The notes: a model not told the origin generated them from the letters alone. DNA of 5,111 nt from Acidimicrobiia bacterium UBA6912 (GCA_002450985.1 DKBA01000278.1:1-5111); one strand, 5' to 3'; counted from the first letter of the stretch, positions 1 to 5,111 are shown. Made by a program: numbers and translations.

Positions 1-36
1 GCGAGGCGCAGCCGAGCGATCTGAAAGCGAAGCGAA
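1..36. repeat. Short pentamer-like GCGAR repeat upstream of fhaA
   Basis: The first 20 bases read as four consecutive five-base units (GCGAG, GCGCA, GCCGA, GCGAT), and two exact GCGAA units follow at 27-31 and 32-36. The tract lies just upstream of the fhaA promoter candidate and is cut by the window edge, so its full length is unknown. It may be the end of a longer low-complexity intergenic repeat, part of an upstream gene, or chance in GC-rich DNA. No function can be assigned. Confidence 0.3.
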
Positions 37-46
37 CGGGTCTCCG

Positions 47-60
47 TAGACTTCTGCTCA
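47..60 (+). promoter_or_regulatory. Candidate -10 element and leaderless start for fhaA
   Basis: TAGACT at 47-52 fits the actinobacterial -10 pattern TANNNT. Seven bases separate it from the A of the fhaA ATG at 60, so transcription would begin at or next to the start codon. No Shine-Dalgarno-like sequence precedes the ATG, which agrees with a leaderless mRNA, a common class in actinobacteria. No convincing -35 is present: CTGAAA at 21-26 resembles TTGACA but leaves a 20-base spacer, which is too long. The element would drive the fhaA-pbpA operon. Confidence 0.5.
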
Positions 61-722
61 TGGGACTCGCACGCAGGCTGGAGCGCCGCCTCGAGCAGAT
101 CGTCGACGGCATCTCGGCGGCGATCTTCCGCGGCGGCATGCCCTCGGTGGAGATCGCCGAGCGGCTGGTGCGGCACGCCGATCTCCTCGTGACCGACACC
201 GATGCCGGGCCCACCATCCCCAACCGCTTCATCGTCCGCATCAACCCGCGCCAGATCGCAAAGGACGTCGACATGGTGCAGCTGGGCCGTGAGCTGACCG
301 GCGCGCTCGCCCGCTCGGCCGCCGAGCGGGGGTGGCGGACGGAAGGTCCGATCTCGGTGTCCGTGGCAGCGGATCCGAACGTGGCGTCGGGAACGATCTC
401 GTGCGACGCCACCATCGAGGCAGGCGCCCTCTCCGCATGGGGCCAGCTCCTGGATGTCCACGAAGGCGCTGCCTATGAGCTGCGCGGCAACCGCGTCGTC
501 GTGGGTCGCTCGACCTCGGCCGACGTCACCCTCCGGGAGCCCGAGGTGTCGCGCAGCCACGCCGTCGTCTACCGTAAGGCGGGGTCGGTGTGGGTGGACG
601 ACCTCGGCTCGGCGAACGGCACACGGGTGAACGGGCGCCAGATCGACGGTGAGCCGGTGGCCATCCACCCCGGAGACCAGATCGAGTTCGGACCGGCTAC
701 CTTTGCCTTCCGGCTTCTCTAG
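60..722 (+). CDS. fhaA: FhaA: DUF3662 domain plus C-terminal FHA domain
   Basis: This is a cytoplasmic phosphothreonine-binding scaffold protein of 220 residues. Residues 1-115 or so form the DUF3662 domain typical of FhaA N-termini, with the opening MGLARRLERRLEQIVDG. An FHA domain fills about 137-220. Its pThr-recognition residues are all present: G149-R150-S151, S164 and H167 in VSRSH, and N186-G187 in LGSANGTRVNG. No membrane segment is seen. In mycobacteria FhaA acts at the cell wall with MviN and other substrates of the neighbouring kinases. The mycobacterial protein is more than 500 residues because of a long disordered linker; here only about 20 residues join the domains. The ATG at 60 has no ribosome binding site but follows a well-placed -10, which supports a leaderless start. 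It is the first gene of the operon, and fhaB follows after 8 bases. The family call is firm; binding partners are inferred. Confidence 0.93.
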   Translation: MGLARRLERRLEQIVDGISAAIFRGGMPSVEIAERLVRHADLLVTDTDAGPTIPNRFIVRINPRQIAKDVDMVQLGRELTGALARSAAERGWRTEGPISVSVAADPNVASGTISCDATIEAGALSAWGQLLDVHEGAAYELRGNRVVVGRSTSADVTLREPEVSRSHAVVYRKAGSVWVDDLGSANGTRVNGRQIDGEPVAIHPGDQIEFGPATFAFRLL

Positions 723-725
723 GGG
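721..725 (+). promoter_or_regulatory. Ribosome binding site of fhaB
   Basis: AGGGG overlaps the TAG stop codon of fhaA (720-722) and lies five bases before the fhaB ATG at 731. It fixes the fhaB start and suggests that ribosomes finishing fhaA can reinitiate directly. Confidence 0.55.
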
Positions 726-730
726 TCGCC

Positions 731-1144
731 ATGCCTGCGCTCTTCCTCAACCTGCTCAAGCTGATCTTCATCGTCCTCATCTACCTGTTCCTGTGGCAGA
801 TCGGGCGCTCGATCGGTGCGCACATCGGACCTGCGGCCTCGTCGCGGCCAACCAAACGGGTCAACGAGCTCGTGGTGGTCCGCTCCGACACGCTGAGCGG
901 CCTGCGGTTCCCGGTCGGCGCCGGCATCACCATCGGGCGCAGCAGCGATGCTGACGTCGTTGTCGATGACCCCTACGCTTCCGAGTACCACTTCCGGATC
1001 GCCGTCCACAACGGGTCCGCCGTGCTGAGCGATCTGGGGAGCACCAACGGCACGTACGTGAACGGCAGGAGGCTGACCGTGCCGATCAACCTCGGCAAGG
1101 GCGATTCGGTCCAGATCGGCAACACCATCTTCGAGGTGCGATGA
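731..1144 (+). CDS. fhaB: FhaB (FipA-like): membrane-anchored FHA protein
   Basis: This is a 137-residue protein with one N-terminal hydrophobic helix (about residues 4-24, with FIVLIYLFLW at its core), a short basic linker (39-43) and a C-terminal FHA domain (about 46-137). FHA signature residues are complete: G69-R70-S71, S84 and H87 in SEYH, N106-G107 in LGSTNGTYVNG, and a second NG at 111-112. Length and layout match mycobacterial FhaB (about 155 residues), which links kinase signalling to FtsZ, FtsQ and septal wall synthesis. The FHA domain would sit on the cytoplasmic face and bind phosphothreonine peptides. The start has an AGGGG at good spacing, and the stop overlaps the pstP start as ATGA, implying translational coupling with the phosphatase. 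The residue aligning with the recalled PknA target T77 of the mycobacterial protein is a proline here (P61). The family call is strong; the FtsZ link is known for the family only. Confidence 0.93.
   Translation: MPALFLNLLKLIFIVLIYLFLWQIGRSIGAHIGPAASSRPTKRVNELVVVRSDTLSGLRFPVGAGITIGRSSDADVVVDDPYASEYHFRIAVHNGSAVLSDLGSTNGTYVNGRRLTVPINLGKGDSVQIGNTIFEVR
1133..1138 (+). promoter_or_regulatory. Ribosome binding site of pstP inside the end of fhaB
   Basis: GAGGTG ends two bases before the pstP ATG at 1141, with the GAGG core at 1133-1136. It lies within the last codons of fhaB and supports the ATG in the ATGA overlap as the true start of pstP. Confidence 0.5.
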
Positions 1145-1860
1145 AGTACTCCTGGGCGATCGAGAGCCACGTCGGGCTCATGCGGGGCGGCAACGAGGAT
1201 GCGTTCGCGCCGGCCAACGACGACGCGGCCGAAGGTCCGGTCGTCATCGCCGTCGCCGACGGCATGGGCGGGCACACCGCGGGCGAGGTGGCCAGCAGGC
1301 TCGCCATCGAGGCCGCCACCGCGGACGGCGTGGCCGACGGCCCCGACCCCGCCGAGCGGGTGCGGCGGGCGAACTCGGCGGTCATCGAGGCGATCACGCG
1401 GGATCCGCGCCTGGCCGGGATGGGAACGACCCTCACCTTGGGGATCTTCGGCGGTGACGGCGTCCTCCGGCTGGGCCATGTGGGCGATTCCCGGGCGTAC
1501 GTCTTGCGGGACGGGAAGCTCGACCGGCTCACCCACGACCACACCTTCGTCGCCGAGCTCATCGACGCCGGACACCTCACCGAGTCCGAGGCGCGAACCC
1601 ACCCGAGACGGAACCTCGTCACCAGATCCATCGGCATGGACGACGTGGAGGTGGACGAGATCGAGCGCCGGCTCGAAACGGGCGACCGCGTGCTGCTGTG
1701 CACCGACGGGCTCACGTCGATGGTGCCGGATGCGGACATCGCCCGAATGCTGGCCCAGGCGCCGAGCCCCTCGGCGGCCGCCTGGCGGCTCATCGACGCC
1801 GCCAACGCAGCCGGCGGTTACGACAACACCACCGTTGCGGTGGTCGACGTCTCGCCGTGA
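1141..1860 (+). CDS. pstP: PstP-type PP2C Ser/Thr protein phosphatase, soluble form
   Basis: This is a metal-dependent PP2C (PPM) phosphatase of 239 residues that reverses phosphorylation by the PknA/PknB kinases. The family motifs appear in order: R15 and NED at 18-20; the metal-binding ADGMGGHTAGE at 39-49 with D40; GTT at 95-97; GHVGDSRAY at 112-120 with D116; THPRRNLVTRSIG at 153-165; CTDGLTS at 187-193 with D189; and the metal ligand D228 in YDNTT. The protein ends eleven residues after that last motif, so it is a bare catalytic domain. Mycobacterial PstP (about 514 residues) adds a juxtamembrane part, a membrane helix and an extracellular domain, all absent here. The gene is joined to fhaB and rodA by 4-base ATGA and GTGA overlaps, so it is translated with them. 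The likely targets are the kinase of this locus and its cell-wall substrates, by analogy. No frameshift is seen at the 3' end: RodA begins in a different frame. Confidence 0.95.
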   Translation: MKYSWAIESHVGLMRGGNEDAFAPANDDAAEGPVVIAVADGMGGHTAGEVASRLAIEAATADGVADGPDPAERVRRANSAVIEAITRDPRLAGMGTTLTLGIFGGDGVLRLGHVGDSRAYVLRDGKLDRLTHDHTFVAELIDAGHLTESEARTHPRRNLVTRSIGMDDVEVDEIERRLETGDRVLLCTDGLTSMVPDADIARMLAQAPSPSAAAWRLIDAANAAGGYDNTTVAVVDVSP

Positions 1861-3149
1861 CCCGCAACGCGGAGGCGGCGCTCCTGATCGCCGCGGCCGT
1901 GCTCGCCGCACTGGGCGTGGCGATGGTCAACTTCGCCTCCGGCATCGGGTTCGACGCCCAGGTTGCATTGACCTTCCTCGTGTTCGTGCTCAGCTTCGGC
2001 GGCGTCCACCTCGCCCTCCGCCGCTGGGCGCCGACCGCCAATCCCTACCTGTTCCCCATCGCCGCGTTCCTCGCCGCCATCGGCTTCATCGAGGTCTATC
2101 GCCTGGACCGCGATCTGGCCGCCCTCCAGCGGTGGTCGCTGCTGGTGGCGGCGGCGCTGGCCGCCTTCATCCTGTTCCTGTTGCGCGACGAGGGGGTCGC
2201 CGCCTTGCGGCGCTACCGGTACATCTTCCTCCTCCTCGCCATCGGGTTGCTCTTGCTGCCGCTGCTCCCGGAGAGCTGGCCGCTCTACGGCGCCGAGGTG
2301 TTCGGCTCCCGGCTGTGGGTGCGGGTCGATCTGCCGTTTGGCGACCGCACGCTGAGCTTCCAGCCCGGCGAGGTCGCCAAGCTCCTGCTCACCGTGTTCC
2401 TTGCCTCCTACCTCGCCGACCGCCACCTGGCGCTGGCGACCCCGCGCAAGATCGGGCGGCTGTCGGTGCCCGAGCCACGCCAGCTCTTCCCGGTCCTCGT
2501 GGCCGCCGGCGCCAGCTTCCTCGTGCTCATCTACCAGCGCGACCTCGGTGCCTCGCTGCTGCTGTTCGCGCTGTTCATCGGGATGATGTACGTGGCGACG
2601 GCTCGCAGCGCCTACCTGATCTCGGGGGCCACACTCGTCGCCGCCGGTGGGGTCGTGGCCTACCAGATGTTCGACCACGTGCAGCGCCGGGTCTTCGCCT
2701 GGCTCCACCCGTTCGAGGACTTCACGGACACCGGCTACCAGATCGCCCAGAGCCTCTTCGCCCTCGGGAGCGGCTCCCTCACCGGGTCCGGGCTGGGGCT
2801 GGGGCGGCCCGACCTCATCCCCGCCGCCGCCACCGACTTCGTGTTCGCCGCCGTCGGCGAGGAGATGGGGTTCGCCGGCTCCGTCGCCGTCATCACCGCC
2901 TATGCCCTGCTCGTCGCCGCCGGATTCGGCATCGCCCTCCGGGCCCGCGACGTGTTCCGCAAGTTCCTCGCCGCCGGCCTGACACTCGTGATCGGCATCC
3001 AGGCGTTCCTCATCATCGCCGGGGTCACCCGGCTGCTCCCCGTCACCGGCATCACCCTGCCGTTCATGTCGTACGGAGGGTCATCACTGCTCGCCAACAT
3101 GGTGCTGATCTCGCTGCTCGCCCGCATCTCTCACGGAGAGCGCACGTGA
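1857..3149 (+). CDS. rodA: RodA/FtsW family SEDS peptidoglycan glycosyltransferase
   Basis: This is an integral membrane SEDS protein of 430 residues that polymerises glycan strands from lipid II. About 12 hydrophobic segments can be read, the actinobacterial RodA pattern. Signature stretches are RDLGASLLLF (D229), the extracytoplasmic loop GSGLGLGRPDLIP, the ATDFVFAAVGEEMG motif holding the putative catalytic aspartate D327, and the C-terminal LPFMSYGGSSLLANM (YGGSS 406-410). The frame is open back to 1698, but that region is pstP. The GTG at 1857, overlapping the pstP stop as GTGA, gives a normal N-terminus beginning VTRNAEAALLI that enters the first helix. There is no good Shine-Dalgarno, so initiation probably relies on coupling. 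The cytoplasmic tail after the last helix is only about nine residues. The partner transpeptidase is the overlapping pbpA. FtsW is an alternative name by sequence alone; the gene neighbourhood favours RodA. Confidence 0.95.
   Translation: MTRNAEAALLIAAAVLAALGVAMVNFASGIGFDAQVALTFLVFVLSFGGVHLALRRWAPTANPYLFPIAAFLAAIGFIEVYRLDRDLAALQRWSLLVAAALAAFILFLLRDEGVAALRRYRYIFLLLAIGLLLLPLLPESWPLYGAEVFGSRLWVRVDLPFGDRTLSFQPGEVAKLLLTVFLASYLADRHLALATPRKIGRLSVPEPRQLFPVLVAAGASFLVLIYQRDLGASLLLFALFIGMMYVATARSAYLISGATLVAAGGVVAYQMFDHVQRRVFAWLHPFEDFTDTGYQIAQSLFALGSGSLTGSGLGLGRPDLIPAAATDFVFAAVGEEMGFAGSVAVITAYALLVAAGFGIALRARDVFRKFLAAGLTLVIGIQAFLIIAGVTRLLPVTGITLPFMSYGGSSLLANMVLISLLARISHGERT
3135..3140 (+). promoter_or_regulatory. 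Ribosome binding site of pbpA
   Basis: GGAGAG lies five bases before the GTG at 3146, inside the last codons of rodA. It decides the pbpA start within a reading frame that stays open for a further 1.9 kb upstream because of GC-rich codon bias. Confidence 0.65.
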
Positions 3150-4618
3150 ACGGGCCGATCCGCCACCTCGCCGCCACGCTGTTCCTGGCGATGCTGGCGC
3201 TCGTCGGCATGGTTTCTTGGCTCCAGGTGATCCAGGCAGACGAGTACCGCAACGATCCGCGCAACGCAAGGGTGGTCGCCGCCCGCGCCGGGCGCGAGCG
3301 GGGGACGATCATCACGGCGGACGGGGTGGTCGTGGCGGTCTCCGAGGCCGACCCCTCCGACCCCCGTGTGTTCCGCCGTTCCTACCCCGAGGGCGAGCAG
3401 TACGCCCACATCGTCGGCTACTCGACGGCCCTGTTCGGCAACACCGGCCTCGAGGCGAGCAAGTCGTCGGAGTTGGTCTCGAACCGCGACTCCACCATCT
3501 CCGGGGTCCTCAACGCGGTGCTCGGCGGCGACCTCCGCCCGCGCGGGCTGCGGTTGACGATCAACGACGAGCTGCAGACCGTCGCCCGCGACGCGCTCGG
3601 CGGGCAGACCGGGGCCGTGGTCGCCCTCGACCCGACGACGGGAGCGGTGTTGGCGATGGTGTCGAATCCGTCTTTCGACCCCAACACGCTGCTCGGCATC
3701 GACGCCGGTCCGGCGGGAGAGGCCCTCGAGAACGACCCTGCGGAGCCGCTGCTCAACCGCGCCGCCCAGGCCGCCTACAACCCTGGTTCCACGTTCAAAG
3801 TGGTGACGGCCGCCGCAGGGCTCGAGACGGGGATCGCCGGACCCGGCACCGTCTACGACGACGTCACCGAGCTCGCCCTCCCCGGCTCGACGGCGACGAT
3901 CCGCAATTTCTCCCGCGGGCCGTGCGCCGACGGGACGCAGGTGTCGCTCACGACCGCGTTCGCTCGCTCCTGCAACACGATCTTCGGAGAGCTCGGCCTC
4001 CAGTTGGGGGCCGAGCCGCTCGTCGCCCAGGCCGAGGCGTTCGGCTTCAACACCGAGCCCGTCACCGATTTCCCGGCCGCGACCTCGACGATCCCCGCCG
4101 CAGACACCTTCACCGATGCCCTCGCTGCGGTCGCCCAGACGGCGATCGGCGAGCGGGACGTGCGGGCAACACCGCTGCAGATGGCGATGATCGCCGCAAC
4201 GGTGGCCAACGGCGGCGAGGTGCTCGAGCCCTATGTCGTCGCCGAGGTCTTCACGGCCGACGCCACGATCGAGTCCCGCACCGAGCCGACCGTACTCGGG
4301 CGCGCCATCAGCCCCGCCACTGCGGGGGCCCTCGCCGAGATGATGGAACGGGTCGTCACCGGGGGCACGGGGAGCCGGGCAGCCGTCTCCGGGGTCCGCA
4401 TCGCCGGCAAGACCGGAACTGCCGAGGTCCCGGGTGCGGCGCCCCACTCCTGGTTCATCGGATTCGGGCCGGTCGGGGCAGAGCCCGGGCAGCCGCAGAT
4501 CGCGATCGCCGTGCTCATCGAGGAGGGCGGGTCCGTCGGCGAGGACGCCACCGGCGGAACCGTTGCCGCCCCGATCGCCCAAGCCGTGCTCGCCCGCTTC
4601 TTCGGGAGGACCGGGTGA
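3146..4618 (+). CDS. pbpA: PbpA: class B penicillin-binding protein (DD-transpeptidase)
   Basis: This is a 490-residue class B PBP, almost exactly the length of mycobacterial PbpA. It crosslinks stem peptides outside the membrane and works with RodA. One N-terminal membrane anchor (about 7-29) leads into a small dimerisation module containing RGTIITADGVVVA (52-64), followed by the transpeptidase domain from about 155. The catalytic motifs are complete: S215-T-F-K218 in YNPGSTFK, with S215 the acylated serine; S275-C-N277 as the SxN motif; and K422-T-G in GKTGTAE. The GTG at 3146 overlaps the rodA stop as GTGA and has a GGAGAG ribosome binding site. Upstream sequence in the same frame is out-of-frame rodA and pstP. 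The only two cysteines, C260 and C276, flank the SxN region, and the recalled mycobacterial PbpA sequence has a pair with the same 16-residue spacing. The annotation is firm. Confidence 0.96.
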   Translation: MNGPIRHLAATLFLAMLALVGMVSWLQVIQADEYRNDPRNARVVAARAGRERGTIITADGVVVAVSEADPSDPRVFRRSYPEGEQYAHIVGYSTALFGNTGLEASKSSELVSNRDSTISGVLNAVLGGDLRPRGLRLTINDELQTVARDALGGQTGAVVALDPTTGAVLAMVSNPSFDPNTLLGIDAGPAGEALENDPAEPLLNRAAQAAYNPGSTFKVVTAAAGLETGIAGPGTVYDDVTELALPGSTATIRNFSRGPCADGTQVSLTTAFARSCNTIFGELGLQLGAEPLVAQAEAFGFNTEPVTDFPAATSTIPAADTFTDALAAVAQTAIGERDVRATPLQMAMIAATVANGGEVLEPYVVAEVFTADATIESRTEPTVLGRAISPATAGALAEMMERVVTGGTGSRAAVSGVRIAGKTGTAEVPGAAPHSWFIGFGPVGAEPGQPQIAIAVLIEEGGSVGEDATGGTVAAPIAQAVLARFFGRTG

Positions 4619-4707
4619 CGGCCCCTCCCGGCCGCCGCCAAGCTCCCGCGGAGGTGGATGAAGCCCGGATGGGCCCGGTCACCGGTACCATGACGTCCCG
4701 TGACTGA
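4615..4707 (+). CDS. Doubtful 30-residue ORF between pbpA and the kinase gene
   Basis: A GTG at 4615 overlaps the pbpA stop in the same GTGA arrangement used by rodA and pbpA, and the frame stays open to a TGA at 4705-4707, overlapping the kinase start by 8 bases. The product would be 30 residues, beginning VTAPPGRRQAP, with no recognisable motif, helix or signal. An in-frame ATG lies at 4669 (residue 19). GGAGG at 4650-4654 is 14 bases from that ATG, which is too far for a normal ribosome binding site. It could be a coupling leader peptide or a decayed gene, but it is more likely a chance ORF in GC-rich DNA. Confidence 0.12.
   Translation: MTAPPGRRQAPAEVDEARMGPVTGTMTSRD
4619..4634 (+). other. 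Small GC hairpin just after the pbpA stop
   Basis: CGGCC at 4619-4623 and GGCCG at 4630-4634 can form a 5-bp stem with a 6-base loop immediately after the pbpA stop codon. No T-run follows, so it is not a standard intrinsic terminator. It may modestly attenuate or protect the 3' end of the operon transcript, or mean nothing in such GC-rich sequence. Confidence 0.2.
4669..4691. promoter_or_regulatory. 23-bp interrupted dyad, possible operator for the kinase gene
   Basis: The sequence has the form ATGG-NN-CCGGT-C-ACCGG-NN-CCAT, centred on 4680. Nine of the eleven position pairs are complementary, with a perfect inner 11-bp core at 4675-4685. Its right arm overlaps the candidate -10 TACCAT, a position expected for a repressor site. 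It could instead form an RNA hairpin in read-through transcripts. In a GC-rich window of this size roughly one such dyad could arise by chance, so the position is the main argument. Confidence 0.35.
4686..4702 (+). promoter_or_regulatory. Candidate -10 element and near-leaderless start for the kinase gene
   Basis: TACCAT at 4686-4691 fits TANNNT and is followed by eight bases and then the GTG at 4700. No ribosome binding site lies at usable distance before that GTG. This repeats the arrangement seen before fhaA and suggests the kinase can be transcribed separately from the upstream operon as a leaderless or near-leaderless mRNA. No clear -35 hexamer is visible. Confidence 0.4.
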
Positions 4708-5111
4708 CACCCGAGTCCTCTCGGGCCGCTATCGCATCACCCGACACCTCGCCCGCGGCGGGATGGGTGACGTCTTCGAGGCTGAGGATCAGCTGCTGGG
4801 AAGGCGGGTGGCCGTGAAGCTCCTCCACGAGCACTTCGCCCGTGACGAGGCGTTCGTGTCGCGCTTCCGGCGGGAAGCGCAGGCCGCCGCCAACCTCAAC
4901 CACCCCAACATCGTCGCCATCTACGACTGGGGTCAGTTCGAGAACACCTACTACATGGTGATGGAGCTCATCAACGGCAGGACGTTGCGCGACATCCGCC
5001 GCACCGAAGGGGCACTGCTCCCCCGCCGCGCCGCCGAGATCGCCGCCGAGGCCGCAGCCGCCCTCACCGTCGCCCACGACGCAGGGGTCACGCATCGCGA
5101 CATCAAGCCGG
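4700..5111 (+). CDS. pknB: PknB-like Ser/Thr protein kinase, N-terminal part, cut by window end
   Basis: The first 137 codons of a Hanks-type Ser/Thr kinase are present, running off the window within the catalytic loop. Visible elements are the glycine-rich loop LARGGMGDVF (17-26), the ATP-anchoring lysine K40 in VAVK, the helix-C glutamate E59 in RFRREAQAAANLNHPNIV (55-72), the hinge region VMEL (87-90), the DFG-preceding catalytic HRDIKP with D134, and TLRDI plus an alanine-rich helix between. In-frame TGA at 4691-4693 leaves GTG at 4700 as the only reasonable start. The middle section (FRREAQ, LNHP, TLRDI, EG) resembles PknB; the opening LSGRYR and GGMG also resemble PknA, so the A/B assignment is not certain. 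PASTA repeats and a membrane helix would be expected downstream but cannot be seen. It phosphorylates cell-wall and division proteins, opposed by PstP. It is separated from pbpA by 81 bases with its own promoter candidate. Confidence 0.92.
   Translation, partial: MTDTRVLSGRYRITRHLARGGMGDVFEAEDQLLGRRVAVKLLHEHFARDEAFVSRFRREAQAAANLNHPNIVAIYDWGQFENTYYMVMELINGRTLRDIRRTEGALLPRRAAEIAAEAAAALTVAHDAGVTHRDIKP

Noticed and set aside
36..47. ACGG-GTCT-CCGT inverted repeat before fhaA
   Set aside because: A 4-bp stem is too short to separate from chance in this base composition.
1698..1856. N-terminal extension of RodA from the upstream ATG
   Set aside because: It would overlap the conserved end of PstP by over 160 bases and adds a hydrophilic, His/Arg-rich segment unlike RodA. 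The GTG at 1857 gives a normal N-terminus.
3131..4582. Long minus-strand open frames, including one of 483 codons opposite pbpA and others opposite rodA and pstP
   Set aside because: They mirror GC-rich codon bias of the real genes, have low-complexity Gly/Arg/Asp/Val composition, no motifs and no promoter or ribosome binding site of note.
3217..4614. Plus-strand shadow frame alongside pbpA that runs into the 30-residue ORF
   Set aside because: Extremely Arg-rich translation without domains; only the short part after the pbpA stop was kept as a doubtful entry.
1199..4618. Single 1139-codon open frame that ends with PbpA
   Set aside because: Codons before 3146 are an out-of-frame reading of pstP and rodA, rich in Arg, Pro and Ser as expected from GC-rich shadow frames. 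The PbpA homology and ribosome binding site begin at 3146, so no fusion protein is supported.
4619..4634. Intrinsic terminator after pbpA
   Set aside because: The stem is only 5 bp and lacks a following T-run; recorded only as a weak hairpin.
4748..4771. Alanine (A18) replacing the first glycine of the kinase GxGxxG loop
   Set aside because: The recalled PknA sequence has alanine at the same place and is active, and all other catalytic residues visible here are intact, so this is not a pseudokinase signal.

Overview
This is a high-GC bacterial window, strongly G/C at third codon positions. It holds the conserved actinobacterial cell-shape and Ser/Thr-phosphorylation locus, entirely on the + strand, in the order fhaA - fhaB - pstP - rodA - pbpA - Ser/Thr kinase. 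The gene order matches the locus near the replication origin in Mycobacterium and Streptomyces, so the organism is almost certainly an actinomycete in the broad sense (Actinomycetota). Three features suggest a deep-branching lineage such as Acidimicrobiia rather than a mycobacterium: FhaA has almost no linker, PstP has no membrane anchor, and only one kinase is visible. That lineage call is an inference and is tentative.

Layout. Positions 1-59 are a short upstream region with a pentamer-like GCGAR repeat and a good -10 hexamer (TAGACT) placed so that transcription could start at the fhaA ATG. fhaA (60-722) encodes a DUF3662 domain joined to an FHA domain. fhaB (731-1144) is a membrane-anchored FHA protein. 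pstP (1141-1860) is a PP2C phosphatase made of the catalytic domain only. rodA (1857-3149) is a SEDS glycosyltransferase. pbpA (3146-4618) is a class B penicillin-binding transpeptidase. The fhaB/pstP, pstP/rodA and rodA/pbpA junctions are all 4-nt start/stop overlaps (ATGA, GTGA, GTGA), so this is one tightly coupled operon. An 81-nt gap (4619-4699) follows. It holds a 23-bp interrupted dyad overlapping a second candidate -10 (TACCAT) just before the GTG of a PknB-like kinase gene (4700 onward), which runs off the window inside the catalytic loop.

How the genes work together. RodA polymerises glycan strands from lipid II and PbpA crosslinks the peptides. The kinase and PstP set the phosphothreonine state of cell-wall proteins. 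The FHA proteins read phosphothreonine marks and recruit partners at the membrane. All catalytic and pThr-binding signature residues that can be seen are intact.

No new system is evident. The points worth a second look are the soluble PstP, the compact FhaA, the paired leaderless-type promoters, the dyad at the kinase promoter and the conserved cysteine pair in PbpA. There is no RNA gene, mobile element or CRISPR array, and no stretch over 300 bases lacks a gene.
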